Positions 1-8,407 of a stretch of 26,316 nt of DNA are shown one piece after another (the stretch's first letter is position 1; every line of letters starts with the position of its first letter). Position numbers and translations under genes: made by a program. The notes under the pieces are model-generated. The model was not told the origin of the DNA. It searched no databases and saw only the letters and a program-made list of their open reading frames with translations. Source of the stretch: Saccharicrinis sp. UBA6048 (GTDB taxonomy: Bacteria; Bacteroidota; Bacteroidia; Bacteroidales; Marinilabiliaceae); the NCBI GenBank assembly GCA_002429115.1, contig DIYS01000035.1:1-26316 (forward strand), written 5' to 3'.

Positions 1-845
1 TGGATCTCCAAAACAGCCAATCCCGCCGCACATGCCAGGTAATTACCTCCAAAGGTCGTTCCTAACATACCTTTGCATGCTTCAATTTTTGGAGAAATAA
101 GCAGTCCGCCAATCGGAAATCCATTCCCCATTCCTTTGGCCATAGTCACAATATCCGGTTCAATGCCAGCATATTGAAAAGCAAAAAACTCACCACTTCT
201 GCCATAACCTGACTGTATCTCATCCAGGATCAGCAAAGTATTATACTTATTACATAGCAACTGAAGGTTTCGCAAGAAGTGATCATCCGGAATATGCACA
301 CCTCCTATCCCCTGAATACCTTCAATAATAACGGCAGCTACATCTTGTTTAGCTAACGCCTGCTCTACAGCTACTATATCCTCCCAATCAACTATTTGCA
401 CATCATGAGCTGCATTGAATGGTGCAATAATCTTTGAATTATCCGTAATTGCAACAGCTCCCGATGTACGTCCATGAAATCCTTTACTAAAAGCGAGAAT
501 CTTTTTTCTGCCGGTATAGAATGAAGCCAGCTTCAGTGCATTCTCGTTAGCTTCAGCGCCCGAGTTGCACAGAAATAACTGATAATCATTCATACCACTC
601 AACTCTCCCAGTTTTTCAGCTAACTCTTGTTGCAATGGATTTTGAACAGAATTACTATAAAAGCCAATGTTTTTTAATTGTGATGTGATACGATCAACAT
701 AGTGCGGATGACTATGCCCAACGGAAATAACAGCATGCCCTCCATACAGATCAAGGTATTTATTTCCTTGATCATCCCAGACAAAACACCCTTCTCCTTT
801 AACAGGTGTGATATCAAAAAGCGAGTATACGTCGAATAGTTCCAT
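1..845 (-). CDS. argD: Acetylornithine (or succinylornithine) aminotransferase, C-terminus cut by window edge
   Basis: PLP-dependent class III aminotransferase of arginine synthesis. It converts the acylated glutamate semialdehyde to acylornithine in the cytoplasm. About 281 residues are present from the ATG at 845; roughly 95 residues are missing beyond the left edge, judged from the usual family length of about 375. Visible family motifs in order are CNSGAEANENALKLA (cofactor phosphate region), FHGRTSGA, the cofactor-binding LDEIQSGYGRSGEFF, and AKGMGNGFPIGG with the Schiff-base lysine. It is the last visible gene of a minus-strand cluster with argC and argG. A gap of about 190 bases carrying a stable hairpin separates it from argC. 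Whether the substrate is acetylated or succinylated (the Bacteroides variant) cannot be decided here because the transcarbamylase is outside the window. The identification is firm. Confidence 0.93.
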   Translation of the reverse strand, partial: MELFDVYSLFDITPVKGEGCFVWDDQGNKYLDLYGGHAVISVGHSHPHYVDRITSQLKNIGFYSNSVQNPLQQELAEKLGELSGMNDYQLFLCNSGAEANENALKLASFYTGRKKILAFSKGFHGRTSGAVAITDNSKIIAPFNAAHDVQIVDWEDIVAVEQALAKQDVAAVIIEGIQGIGGVHIPDDHFLRNLQLLCNKYNTLLILDEIQSGYGRSGEFFAFQYAGIEPDIVTMAKGMGNGFPIGGLLISPKIEACKGMLGTTFGGNYLACAAGLAVLEI

Positions 846-944
846 AAATGTATGCGTTTATATACAACAGGTTATTGACCGAAGCCTCTTTACCTATTGT
901 CGAATATGCCAGAAAAAATTGCGTAGTTTTGTTTAGGATGAAGC

Positions 945-966
945 ACCACAGGCCGAAGCCCGTGGT
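945..966 (-). promoter_or_regulatory. Stable UUCG-tetraloop hairpin between argC and argD
   Basis: Read on the minus strand, two 9-base arms (ACCACGGGC and GCCTGTGGT, one G·U pair) enclose the loop TTCG, an exceptionally stable RNA tetraloop. No T-run follows, so it is unlikely to be a strong intrinsic terminator. It may act as an mRNA stabiliser or a partial attenuator between argC and argD. The rest of the argC-argD gap shows no convincing gene. Confidence 0.6.
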
Positions 967-1034
967 ACTCAAAGCAGTTGGTCCTCCTACTAAGAAGAAT
1001 GAACACCTAAAATTTAAACCAAATAACCTGTTTC

Positions 1035-1997
1035 TTAAAAAGCCACAGGTTTTAACAGAAGACCTTCTGCTTCATCCAAACCAAATAAAAGATTCATATT
1101 TTGAACAGCCTGACCTGATGCTCCTTTGAGCAAATTATCAATCACACTGACTATATGTAATTTCGTTCCGTATTTCTTAATAAACACCAATGCTTTATTG
1201 GTATTCACAACTTGTTTTACATCCGGGTTTTTATCCACCACAAACGTGAATGGTTGCCGCTCGTAATACTTCTCAAATAAATCTTTAGCAGCGGCTTCAT
1301 TCATATCCGTATCCATATATACAGATGCCAATATGCCTCGTGGATAATTCCCTCTCATGGGGACAAAGTTGATGTCCTCATTAAAGTCATCCTGCAACTG
1401 CACCACCGATTCACCAATCTCACCAAGATGCTGATGTTCGAATGACTTATACACGGAAGCATTGTTATTTCGCCAACTAAAATGAGTGGTTGCCGAACAA
1501 GCTTGCCCCGCACCGGTTGATCCCGTGATGGCATGAATATGCACCTCGTTCAACTGTTGAGCCCTTGCCAGTGGCAGTAATGCCAGCTGAATGGCGGTAG
1601 CAAAACAACCAGGATTAGCTATTTTATTAGCTCCTTTTATACTTTCCCGGTTTAACTCCGGTAAGCCATATATAAATCCATCCGCTTTATCCTTTAAGCG
1701 AAAATCGTGACTCAAGTCTATCACCTTTCCTTTAAAAGATGATGGTATCTGCTCAACAAAATCACGCGATCGTCCATGCCCCATACACAGGAACAAAACA
1801 TCTACAGAATAATCCACTTCCCCAGTAAATGGCAGGTTAATCTCACCTACCAGGTCGGAATGTATATCTGTTACCGGCAGGCCTGATTGACTCGAACTCT
1901 GCACAAAAGCAATCTCCGCCTTTGAGTGATTCAAAAGAATTCGAATTAACTCACCTGCTGTATATCCGGCACCTCCTATGATTCCAACCTTAATCAT
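1035..1997 (-). CDS. argC: N-acetyl-gamma-glutamyl-phosphate reductase
   Basis: NADPH-dependent reduction of acylglutamyl phosphate to the semialdehyde, the third step of arginine synthesis, in the cytoplasm. The 320-residue product starts with the NADP-binding loop GIIGGAGYTAGEL (residues 5-17) and carries the catalytic cysteine in NPGCFATA, near residue 130. The length suits the short bacterial ArgC class. The ATG at 1997 is preferred over the ATG at 2003: an AAAGG ribosome site lies six bases before 1997 but directly abuts 2003, and family members start MIKVGIIGG. The gene overlaps the end of argG by 8 bases, so translation is probably coupled. Confidence 0.93.
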   Translation of the reverse strand: MIKVGIIGGAGYTAGELIRILLNHSKAEIAFVQSSSQSGLPVTDIHSDLVGEINLPFTGEVDYSVDVLFLCMGHGRSRDFVEQIPSSFKGKVIDLSHDFRLKDKADGFIYGLPELNRESIKGANKIANPGCFATAIQLALLPLARAQQLNEVHIHAITGSTGAGQACSATTHFSWRNNNASVYKSFEHQHLGEIGESVVQLQDDFNEDINFVPMRGNYPRGILASVYMDTDMNEAAAKDLFEKYYERQPFTFVVDKNPDVKQVVNTNKALVFIKKYGTKLHIVSVIDNLLKGASGQAVQNMNLLFGLDEAEGLLLKPVAF

Positions 1998-3207
1998 CAC
2001 CATCCTTTAAGTCCAGCTGCCCTTTATTGACCGCATTAAATATCTTCATTGGCGTGGCCATAATCGTTGTAAATCCTTCAACATCACTGGCCGTCCATGC
2101 CTTATTCATTTCACCATATTCACCAAAAACACTGCTCATTAAGTCATGATCCGACTCAATGCCTACCACTTCAAAACGATATGGCTTTAACTTAATAATG
2201 ACCTTACCTGTCACATTTTTTTGAGAGCTTTCCAGAAATTTCTCAATATCGCGCATTACTGGTTCGAGGTATTGCGATTCGTGCAGAAACATTCCATACC
2301 AATTAGCCAACTGTTCTTTCCAATGCATTTGCCACTTGGTTAACACGTGCTTTTCCAGCACACGGTGTGCATTAATGATTAGCAAAGGGGCTGCAGCTTC
2401 AAATCCCACACGGCCTTTAATGCCAATGATGGTATCGCCCACATGCATATCACGCCCTATTGCGAAAGGAGCTCCCAGGCTTTCTATCTTTTTAATGGCC
2501 TCAATCGGATCACCATACACCTCATTGTTAACCGTCGATATTTCACCTTTAACAAAACCTATTTCAAGGGTTGCTTCACCATCCTTTTGCAATTGGCTTG
2601 GATAAGCTTCTTCAGGCAAAGTCTGGTTCGAAGTAAGTGTTTCTTTTCCTCCAACACTTGTTCCCCAAAGGCCTTTATTAATGGAATACTCCATTTTGGA
2701 CCAGTCGCGTACAACGCCGCGTTCCTTCAAGTAGTTAATTTCCTCTTCACGCGACATCTTCAGATTACGAATCGGCGCAATCACTTCAATATCCGGTGCC
2801 AACACCTGAAATGTAAGATCAAATCTGATTTGATCATTACCCGCTCCTGTACTTCCATGAGCAATGTATTTAGCGCCAATAGACCGTGCATAATCTACAA
2901 TGGCTAAAGCCTGAAAAATACGCTCAGAACTCACAGACAGCGGATATGTATTATTTTTTAAGACATTACCATAGATCATATAACGAATGCAGCGTCGGTA
3001 ATAGCGTTCAGTTACATCAAGCGTGGCATGCTGAGCCACTCCCAGCTCATAAGCTTTTGCCTCAATGTCATTTATCTCATCTTCACTAAAACCTCCCGTA
3101 TTGGCGATTGCTGAGTAAATCTCAAGATTTTTCTCTTCAGCCAGATATTTCACACAAAATGAAGTATCCAATCCGCCACTGTACGCTAAAACTACTTTTT
3201 CTTTCAT
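1990..3207 (-). CDS. argG: Argininosuccinate synthase
   Basis: Joins citrulline and aspartate, using ATP, to form argininosuccinate, the penultimate arginine step. The 405-residue product begins with the N-type ATP pyrophosphatase P-loop AYSGGLDTS (residues 8-16). Further family signatures are HGSTGAGNDQIRFDLTF (near residue 117) and a segment like EYSINKGLWGTSVGG (near residue 173). The length matches the family. It lies between the GNAT gene (29 bases upstream) and argC (overlapping), all on the minus strand, consistent with one arginine operon under ArgR. The identification is firm. Confidence 0.96.
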   Translation of the reverse strand: MKEKVVLAYSGGLDTSFCVKYLAEEKNLEIYSAIANTGGFSEDEINDIEAKAYELGVAQHATLDVTERYYRRCIRYMIYGNVLKNNTYPLSVSSERIFQALAIVDYARSIGAKYIAHGSTGAGNDQIRFDLTFQVLAPDIEVIAPIRNLKMSREEEINYLKERGVVRDWSKMEYSINKGLWGTSVGGKETLTSNQTLPEEAYPSQLQKDGEATLEIGFVKGEISTVNNEVYGDPIEAIKKIESLGAPFAIGRDMHVGDTIIGIKGRVGFEAAAPLLIINAHRVLEKHVLTKWQMHWKEQLANWYGMFLHESQYLEPVMRDIEKFLESSQKNVTGKVIIKLKPYRFEVVGIESDHDLMSSVFGEYGEMNKAWTASDVEGFTTIMATPMKIFNAVNKGQLDLKDGDD

Positions 3208-3236
3208 TGTTATATAATTATCAATGTCTTTAACTC

Positions 3237-3878
3237 TTAAAACATTGCAGTCACCATTTTTAATGCCTTACCTATTTTTCTATCACCTTTCTTAACGGCG
3301 TTTTTTAAACGTGATAAGACTTTTAATGACCTATTGCCATTTTTAACCCAAGCAGGATCGAATAACATACCTGTGCACAAACAATGCTTACGCTCTGTTC
3401 TGACCAGTATGTCATAATTGACACAGCTCTGACATCCTTTCCAGAAATGCTTATCGTCGGTTAATTCAGAAAATGTAACCGGACGATAACCTAATTCTGA
3501 ATTTATCTTCATCACTGCCAAACCTGTTGTCAGGCCAAAAATCTTGGCTTGCGGATATCGAACACGGGATAGTTCAAAGGCCTTACGTTTAATTTCTTTG
3601 GCCAGGCCATTTCCCCGGAATGCATCCACCACAATCAATCCTGAGTTAGCCACAAATTTGTCATGTCCCCAGGTTTCGATGTAACAAAAACCTGCAAACT
3701 CATCGCCATGTAGTGCCAATATTGCTTTTCCTTCTTCAATCTTTGTTAGAATATACTCCGGACTACGCTTGGCAATACCAGTTCCACGCACTTTAGCTGC
3801 CTCAGCTATGGTATCCAACACCACATCTACATACTTAATATGCTCTTCTCTTGCGACAAATATGTTAAACTTACTCAT
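3237..3878 (-). CDS. GNAT-family N-acyltransferase of the arginine cluster (ArgA-like candidate)
   Basis: A 213-residue protein with a GNAT fold. The acyl-CoA pyrophosphate loop is around VVDAFRGNGLAKEIKRKA (about residues 82-99), followed by LGYRPVTFSELTDD, the usual C-terminal GNAT strand. A cysteine-rich stretch (CQSC at about 149-152, later CLC) is unusual for GNAT enzymes and could bind metal or form a disulfide. The gene lies between argR and argG in the conserved Bacteroidota order. No classical ArgA or ArgJ is visible here, so it probably makes the committed N-acylglutamate. The fold is clear, but the substrate (acetyl- or succinyl-CoA) is inferred from context. The basic C-terminal tail (about residues 180-213) lies outside the GNAT core. 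Confidence 0.8.
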   Translation of the reverse strand: MSKFNIFVAREEHIKYVDVVLDTIAEAAKVRGTGIAKRSPEYILTKIEEGKAILALHGDEFAGFCYIETWGHDKFVANSGLIVVDAFRGNGLAKEIKRKAFELSRVRYPQAKIFGLTTGLAVMKINSELGYRPVTFSELTDDKHFWKGCQSCVNYDILVRTERKHCLCTGMLFDPAWVKNGNRSLKVLSRLKNAVKKGDRKIGKALKMVTAMF

Positions 3879-3902
3879 TTTGTTTTAGTCTCTTAGTTAA
3901 TC

Positions 3903-4026
3903 AGGCAGAAGGCAGAAGTGATTTTCACCTCTTATTCTTATCCTGATTTTTTTCAAATAGTCCCAGATATTATATGACTTAGAAGGTGCACCTTTGGGTT
4001 TGTAAACAATCTTCTGCCTTCTGCCT
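3903..4026. repeat. 16-bp perfect inverted repeat in the argR-GNAT gap
   Basis: AGGCAGAAGGCAGAAG at 3903-3918 is matched by its exact reverse complement at 4011-4026. The arms enclose 92 bases with no gene. Each arm is itself a tandem duplication of GGCAGAA. The left arm runs into GAAGTGATTT, which recurs after carB at 8267. This looks like a dispersed intergenic element rather than a simple terminator. Confidence 0.75.
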
Positions 4027-4044
4027 CATCCCTGGTCAACTATT

Positions 4045-4524
4045 TTACAATATCTTTTCTTTAAGACCTGGCATAAACAATGATAAAGCGTTGATAACAT
4101 CAGATTTGGAAACTCCTTCGCGACTTATTAATAAAATTGTATCGTCACCCGCAATGGTTCCCAATATTTCATAGGGTCCATGACTATCAATAACCGAAGC
4201 AATACCATTGGCAAAGCCCGGACGTGTTTTCATGATCGCCAAATGACCGGAAAATTCAATTGATTCAACTCCGCTTACCGGAAATTCTTCATGTTTAGCC
4301 GGTTCTTCCTGTTTTTGTGCCGATTCAGGAACTACATATTTATAGCCTGTTTCAGCATCGGGCACTTTTGCCACCTTCAGGTATTTTAAATCACGCGACA
4401 GTGTTGCCTGTGTGATTTTAAAACCTTCTGCCTCCAGCAAAACTACCAACTCCTCTTGCGAGCTAACTTTCTGTGAGCCGATAATCTGCTTGATTGCAAT
4501 TAATCGTTGTGCTTTAATCTTCAT
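4045..4524 (-). CDS. argR: Arginine repressor ArgR
   Basis: A 159-residue transcription factor. The N-terminal winged helix includes SQEELVVLLEAEGFKITQATLSRDLKYL (about residues 21-48), whose ATLSRDL is the family DNA-recognition signature. The C-terminal oligomerisation and arginine-binding domain carries GTIAGDDTILLISR (about residues 120-133), where the paired aspartates contact arginine. The length matches the family (150-160). It should repress the arginine genes when arginine is abundant. Its own promoter has a palindrome of ARG-box type overlapping the predicted start site, suggesting autoregulation. It is divergent from carB, a plausible target across the shared 484-base intergenic region. 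Confidence 0.95.
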   Translation of the reverse strand: MKIKAQRLIAIKQIIGSQKVSSQEELVVLLEAEGFKITQATLSRDLKYLKVAKVPDAETGYKYVVPESAQKQEEPAKHEEFPVSGVESIEFSGHLAIMKTRPGFANGIASVIDSHGPYEILGTIAGDDTILLISREGVSKSDVINALSLFMPGLKEKIL

Positions 4525-4547
4525 TTGGTTCTTCTTCTTAGTATGGA

Positions 4548-4561
4548 TGTATATTTATACA
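4548..4561. promoter_or_regulatory. Candidate ARG box at the argR start site
   Basis: TGTATATTTATACA has perfect 6-base arms around a TT centre, the AT-rich palindromic style of ARG boxes. It lies about 25 bases upstream of the argR start codon, just downstream of a good -7 element, so a bound ArgR hexamer would block initiation. The assignment comes from shape and position only. Confidence 0.55.
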
Positions 4562-4570
4562 ATCGCGATG

Positions 4571-4600
4571 CAAATTTATTCAATATTTATTAATTTCAAA
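4571..4600 (-). promoter_or_regulatory. argR promoter (Bacteroidota type)
   Basis: On the minus strand TTTG (4600-4597) is followed after 18 bases by TAAATTTG (4578-4571). The second element matches the Bacteroidota -7 consensus TAnnTTTG exactly. The predicted start is near 4564, leaving a leader of about 40 bases that includes the ARG-box-like palindrome. Confidence 0.6.
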
Positions 4601-4622
4601 GCTGTTTTTTGCAAAAAATATG

Positions 4623-4630
4623 TATTTTTG
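4623..4630 (+). promoter_or_regulatory. Possible -7 element for carB direction
   Basis: TATTTTTG matches TAnnTTTG on the plus strand and precedes a GCACGACAATA stretch typical of start regions in this phylum. No -33 TTTG lies at the right distance, and the leader to carB would be about 370 bases. The rest of 4640-5008 holds no convincing gene. Confidence 0.3.
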
Positions 4631-4846
4631 CACGACAATAATTTATAAAACGCATAAAACAGCAGTCAAAGAGTGACTAATTTCGGTCTGTACATATCTT
4701 ATTCTGACTACAATTTACATAGGGCTTTCCCCATGTTCCTCATTCCTTTTTCATTAACACATTCAATTCCATCTCTCTTTAAAAAGCTGAGTGTATTTGA
4801 ATGCATAAAAATGAATGATTTTGTAGAAAAAACAGATAACAAATGT

Positions 4847-4880
4847 CAGTTATCGACATGTAACTGTATAAATATTTATA
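4847..4880 (+). promoter_or_regulatory. Hairpin plus AT palindrome upstream of carB
   Basis: CAGTTA/TAACTG (4847-4852 and 4861-4866) forms a small hairpin. It is immediately followed by TATAAATATTTATA (4867-4880), a perfect 14-base palindrome resembling an ARG box. It lies about 130 bases before the carB start, so it could be an ArgR site controlling carB. No exact -7 element was found between it and carB. Confidence 0.4.
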
Positions 4881-5008
4881 AAGTCACATGAAATTTATGC
4901 CTGCTTTATGCACTTTTAAACTTGTTTATTGTCTTTGATGTTTGGAACTTGCTTGTACTTGAGTAAGCGTAATTGTAAGGAATAGCAAATAATATAAATA
5001 GAATAAAT

Positions 5009-8000
5009 ATGAAGAAGAACGTCAAAAAGGTCGTAGTTCTGGGGTCAGGTGCACTTAAAATTGGTGAGGCCGGGGAGTTTGATTACTCAGGTTCGCAAGC
5101 ATTAAAGGCACTCAAGGAAGAAGGCATTGAAACAGTGTTGATCAACCCGAACATTGCCACGGTGCAAACATCAGAAGGCATAGCAGATAAGATTTACTAT
5201 CTGCCTGTAACGCCTTACTTTGTTGAGCAGGTAATTAAAAAAGAAAGTCCTGAAGGCATCCTTTTGGCGTTTGGAGGACAAACTGCACTAAACTGCGGTA
5301 CAGCTTTATACGAAGCTGGTACACTTGAAAAATACAACGTTGAAGTATTGGGTACACCAGTTCAGGCGATTATAAACACAGAGGATCGTGAAATTTTCGC
5401 CAATCAACTTCGCGAGATTGATGTTAAAACCCCGGTTAGCATTGCGGTAACATCTGTTGAGGAAGCCGTGGAAGCATCAAAAAAAATTGGCTTCCCAATA
5501 ATCGTTCGTGCAGCCTATACCCTTGGAGGAATGGGATCTGGTTTTTGTCACTCTACCGAAGAGCTGATTGAACGTGCTGAAAATGCTTTCTCCTATTCAA
5601 ACCAGATTCTGGTTGAAGAATCATTAAAAGGCTGGAAAGAGGTTGAGTATGAAGTGGTGCGTGATACCTACAATAACTGCATCACTGTTTGTAACATGGA
5701 AAACTTCGATCCACTGGGAATTCACACTGGTGAAAGTATCGTAGTTGCGCCATCACAAACATTATCAAATGCAGAGTACCACAAACTGCGTGAGCTGGCC
5801 ATTAAAATCATCCGTCACATTGGTATTGTAGGCGAGTGTAATGTACAATATGCTTTAGATCCTTACTCAGAAGACTACCGTGTGATTGAGGTAAACGCCC
5901 GTTTATCGCGCTCATCGGCCTTAGCATCAAAAGCCACTGGTTATCCGTTGGCCTTTATTGCAGCTAAGTTGGGACTGGGTTACAGCTTACATGAGTTAAA
6001 GAACTCTGTTACCAAAACAACCACAGCCTTCTTTGAGCCGGCTTTAGATTATATCGTTTGCAAAATTCCGCGTTGGGATCTGGGCAAATTTACCGGAGTT
6101 TCAAAAGAGATTGGCTCCAGTATGAAGTCGGTTGGTGAAATTATGTCCATCGGCCGTACTTTTGAAGAGGCGATCCAGAAAGGACTGCGTATGGTTGGTC
6201 AAGGGATGCATGGTTTTGTTGGCAACCATCCATTTTCGAAGGATGTTAAGAAAGAATTGGAAGAGCCAACCGATCAGCGAATATTTGCGATAGCCGAAGC
6301 ACTTCAGGCAGGTTCGACCATTGAAGAAATCCATGAACTGACACGTATCGATAAGTGGTTCCTTGAAAAGCTAAAGAATATTTCAGACCATGCTGGCTTA
6401 CTTAAAAAGTATGATGCCTTAGATAAATTACCGGAAGATGCTTTATTGGATGCTAAGAAGATGGGCTTCTCTGATTTCCAGGTGGCTAGATTGGTGCTTG
6501 ATCCACAAAATATGGAAGAGGGCTTGTTAAAAGTGCGCGATTTCCGTAAAGCGAATGGAATAACACCAGTGGTGAAGCAGATTGATACCATGGCGGGTGA
6601 GTTTCCGGCACAAATCAACTACTTGTACATTACTTATAGCGGAGCTACTCACGATATTGATTATGAAAAAGATGGCAAATCGGTTGTGGTACTAGGTTCG
6701 GGCGCCTATCGTATTGGTTCATCAGTGGAATTTGACTGGTGCAGTGTCAATGCACTGAATACAATCAACAAGCAAGAGAACCACCGCTCGGTAATGATCA
6801 ACTACAACCCGGAAACGGTGAGTACTGACTATGATATGTGCGACCGCTTATACTTTGACGAGTTAACACAAGAGCGCGTGCTGGATATCATCGACCTGGA
6901 AACACCAAAAGGAGTAATTGTGTCGGTAGGTGGTCAGATTCCGAATAACCTGGCCATGAAGTTACACCGTCAGCGAGTACCTATCTTAGGAACATCACCT
7001 GAGGATATTGATCGTGCCGAGAACCGTCAGAAATTCTCCAGCCTGTTGGATGATCTGGGTGTTGATCAGCCTCGTTGGAGTGAACTGACATCCATCGAAG
7101 ACATCTTTACTTTTGTTGATGAAGTTGGCTTCCCTGTATTGGTACGACCATCTTACGTACTTTCCGGTGCGGCCATGAATGTGGTATCAAACAAAGACGA
7201 GCTGGAACATTTCTTAACCTTAGCAGCCAATGTATCGAAGGAATTCCCGGTTGTGGTATCGGAATTTATCGAGCAGGCCAAAGAGATTGAGATAGATGCT
7301 GTAGCCAATAAGGGCGAAGTAGTGGGTTATGCCATTAGTGAGCACATTGAGTTTGCCGGAGTGCACTCTGGTGATGCCACCATCGTATTCCCACCACAGA
7401 AATTATATGTTGAGACGATTCGTCGTGTGAAGAAAATTGCCCGTGAGATTGCCAAAGGACTGAACATTACAGGGCCGTTTAATATGCAGCTATTGGCCAA
7501 GGACAACGATATCAAAGTGATTGAATGTAACCTGCGTGCTTCGCGTAGTTTCCCATTTGTATCGAAAGTACTAAAAGTGAATCTAATTGATCTGGCGACT
7601 CGTGCCATGTTAGGTTTACCGGTTGAGAAACTGACCAAAAGCTCGTTCGAACTGGATTATGTGGGCATTAAAGCACCTCAGTTTTCATTTGCACGTCTGG
7701 CAAAGGCTGATCCTGTCTTAGGTGTTGACATGTCATCAACCGGTGAGGTGGGATGTATTGGCGAAAGCTATTACGATGCTGTACTTCAATCAATGCTGGC
7801 GGTTGGCTATCGAATTCCTGAGAAGAACATCTTGATTTCATCAGGTCCGGCACGTTCGAAACTGGAATTGCTTCAAAGTGCTAAGATGCTTAAAGAGCGT
7901 GGCTACAACTTATTTGCCACAGGCGGAACTCACAAATTCTTTGCCGAGAATGGTGTGGAAACCACGCTTCTGCACTGGCCAAATGAAAATCAGCAACCAA

Positions 8001-8224
8001 ATACAGTGGATTATATCCGTGACAAGAAGATAGACCTGGTAATTAACATCCCGAAAAACTTAAGCAAGGATGAGTTGAAGAATGGTTACTCAATCCGTCG
8101 TGATGCCATTGACTTTAATATTCCTTTAATTACTAATGCCCGACTGGCGAGTGCCTTTATCTATTCCTTCTGTAAGTTAGGAAAGGATCAGATAAGTATT
8201 AAGCATTGGGAGGAGTATAAGTAA
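5009..8224 (+). CDS. carB: Carbamoyl phosphate synthase, large subunit
   Basis: Makes carbamoyl phosphate from bicarbonate, ammonia (from glutamine hydrolysed by CarA) and two ATP, for arginine and pyrimidine synthesis. The 1071-residue product has the duplicated architecture: a first half beginning VVVLGSGALKIGEAGEFDYS (residues 8-27) and a second beginning VVVLGSGAYRIGSSVEFDW (near residue 560). Each half holds an ATP-grasp domain (FPIIVRAAYTLGG and FPVLVRPSYVLSG), and both end in an MGS-like allosteric domain (about residues 930-1071, with LFATGGTHKFF). The length is normal, and the start at ATG 5009 leads directly into the conserved N-terminus. carA, which normally adjoins carB, is absent here; instead carB is divergent from argR, hinting at arginine control. 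Confidence 0.97.
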   Translation: MKKNVKKVVVLGSGALKIGEAGEFDYSGSQALKALKEEGIETVLINPNIATVQTSEGIADKIYYLPVTPYFVEQVIKKESPEGILLAFGGQTALNCGTALYEAGTLEKYNVEVLGTPVQAIINTEDREIFANQLREIDVKTPVSIAVTSVEEAVEASKKIGFPIIVRAAYTLGGMGSGFCHSTEELIERAENAFSYSNQILVEESLKGWKEVEYEVVRDTYNNCITVCNMENFDPLGIHTGESIVVAPSQTLSNAEYHKLRELAIKIIRHIGIVGECNVQYALDPYSEDYRVIEVNARLSRSSALASKATGYPLAFIAAKLGLGYSLHELKNSVTKTTTAFFEPALDYIVCKIPRWDLGKFTGVSKEIGSSMKSVGEIMSIGRTFEEAIQKGLRMVGQGMHGFVGNHPFSKDVKKELEEPTDQRIFAIAEALQAGSTIEEIHELTRIDKWFLEKLKNISDHAGLLKKYDALDKLPEDALLDAKKMGFSDFQVARLVLDPQNMEEGLLKVRDFRKANGITPVVKQIDTMAGEFPAQINYLYITYSGATHDIDYEKDGKSVVVLGSGAYRIGSSVEFDWCSVNALNTINKQENHRSVMINYNPETVSTDYDMCDRLYFDELTQERVLDIIDLETPKGVIVSVGGQIPNNLAMKLHRQRVPILGTSPEDIDRAENRQKFSSLLDDLGVDQPRWSELTSIEDIFTFVDEVGFPVLVRPSYVLSGAAMNVVSNKDELEHFLTLAANVSKEFPVVVSEFIEQAKEIEIDAVANKGEVVGYAISEHIEFAGVHSGDATIVFPPQKLYVETIRRVKKIAREIAKGLNITGPFNMQLLAKDNDIKVIECNLRASRSFPFVSKVLKVNLIDLATRAMLGLPVEKLTKSSFELDYVGIKAPQFSFARLAKADPVLGVDMSSTGEVGCIGESYYDAVLQSMLAVGYRIPEKNILISSGPARSKLELLQSAKMLKERGYNLFATGGTHKFFAENGVETTLLHWPNENQQPNTVDYIRDKKIDLVINIPKNLSKDELKNGYSIRRDAIDFNIPLITNARLASAFIYSFCKLGKDQISIKHWEEYK

Positions 8225-8240
8225 GTGAAGAGTGAGGAAT

Positions 8241-8268
8241 GGACGGGAGACGGAGGACGGGAGACGGA
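8241..8268 (+). repeat. Two perfect 14-bp tandem repeats after carB
   Basis: GGACGGGAGACGGA occurs twice head to tail (8241-8254, 8255-8268), a purine-only-plus-C tract. It is followed by GAAGTGATTT, the same decamer that follows the purine-rich arm in the argR-GNAT gap. No gene is seen between carB and the terminator. Confidence 0.7.
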
Positions 8269-8330
8269 AGTGATTTACAGCTTGCTTAAATAGACTTTTA
8301 GAAAGTGAGAGTATCAGACCATTAGAAAGA

Positions 8331-8360
8331 AAGCCCGGCATCGTTGGATGCTGGGCTTTT
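8331..8360 (+). terminator. carB intrinsic terminator
   Basis: A 12-bp stem (AAGCCCGGCATC with GATGCTGGGCTT, one G·U pair), tetraloop GTTG, then a TTTT tract. It lies 107 bases downstream of carB and immediately before the convergent gene, and may serve both directions. Confidence 0.85.
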
Positions 8361-8407
8361 ATATGGTTTTGATAATTATTCTTAGTTATCCGACGACAGT
8401 ATACTTA

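Noticed and set aside
848..1129. Rightward 93-residue frame across the argC-argD gap
   Set aside because: It overlaps the 3' end of argC in antisense and the UUCG hairpin; no family resemblance.
4673..4891. Rightward 72-residue frame between argR and carB
   Set aside because: No ribosome site and low-complexity codons. It overlaps palindromes and likely regulatory sequence.
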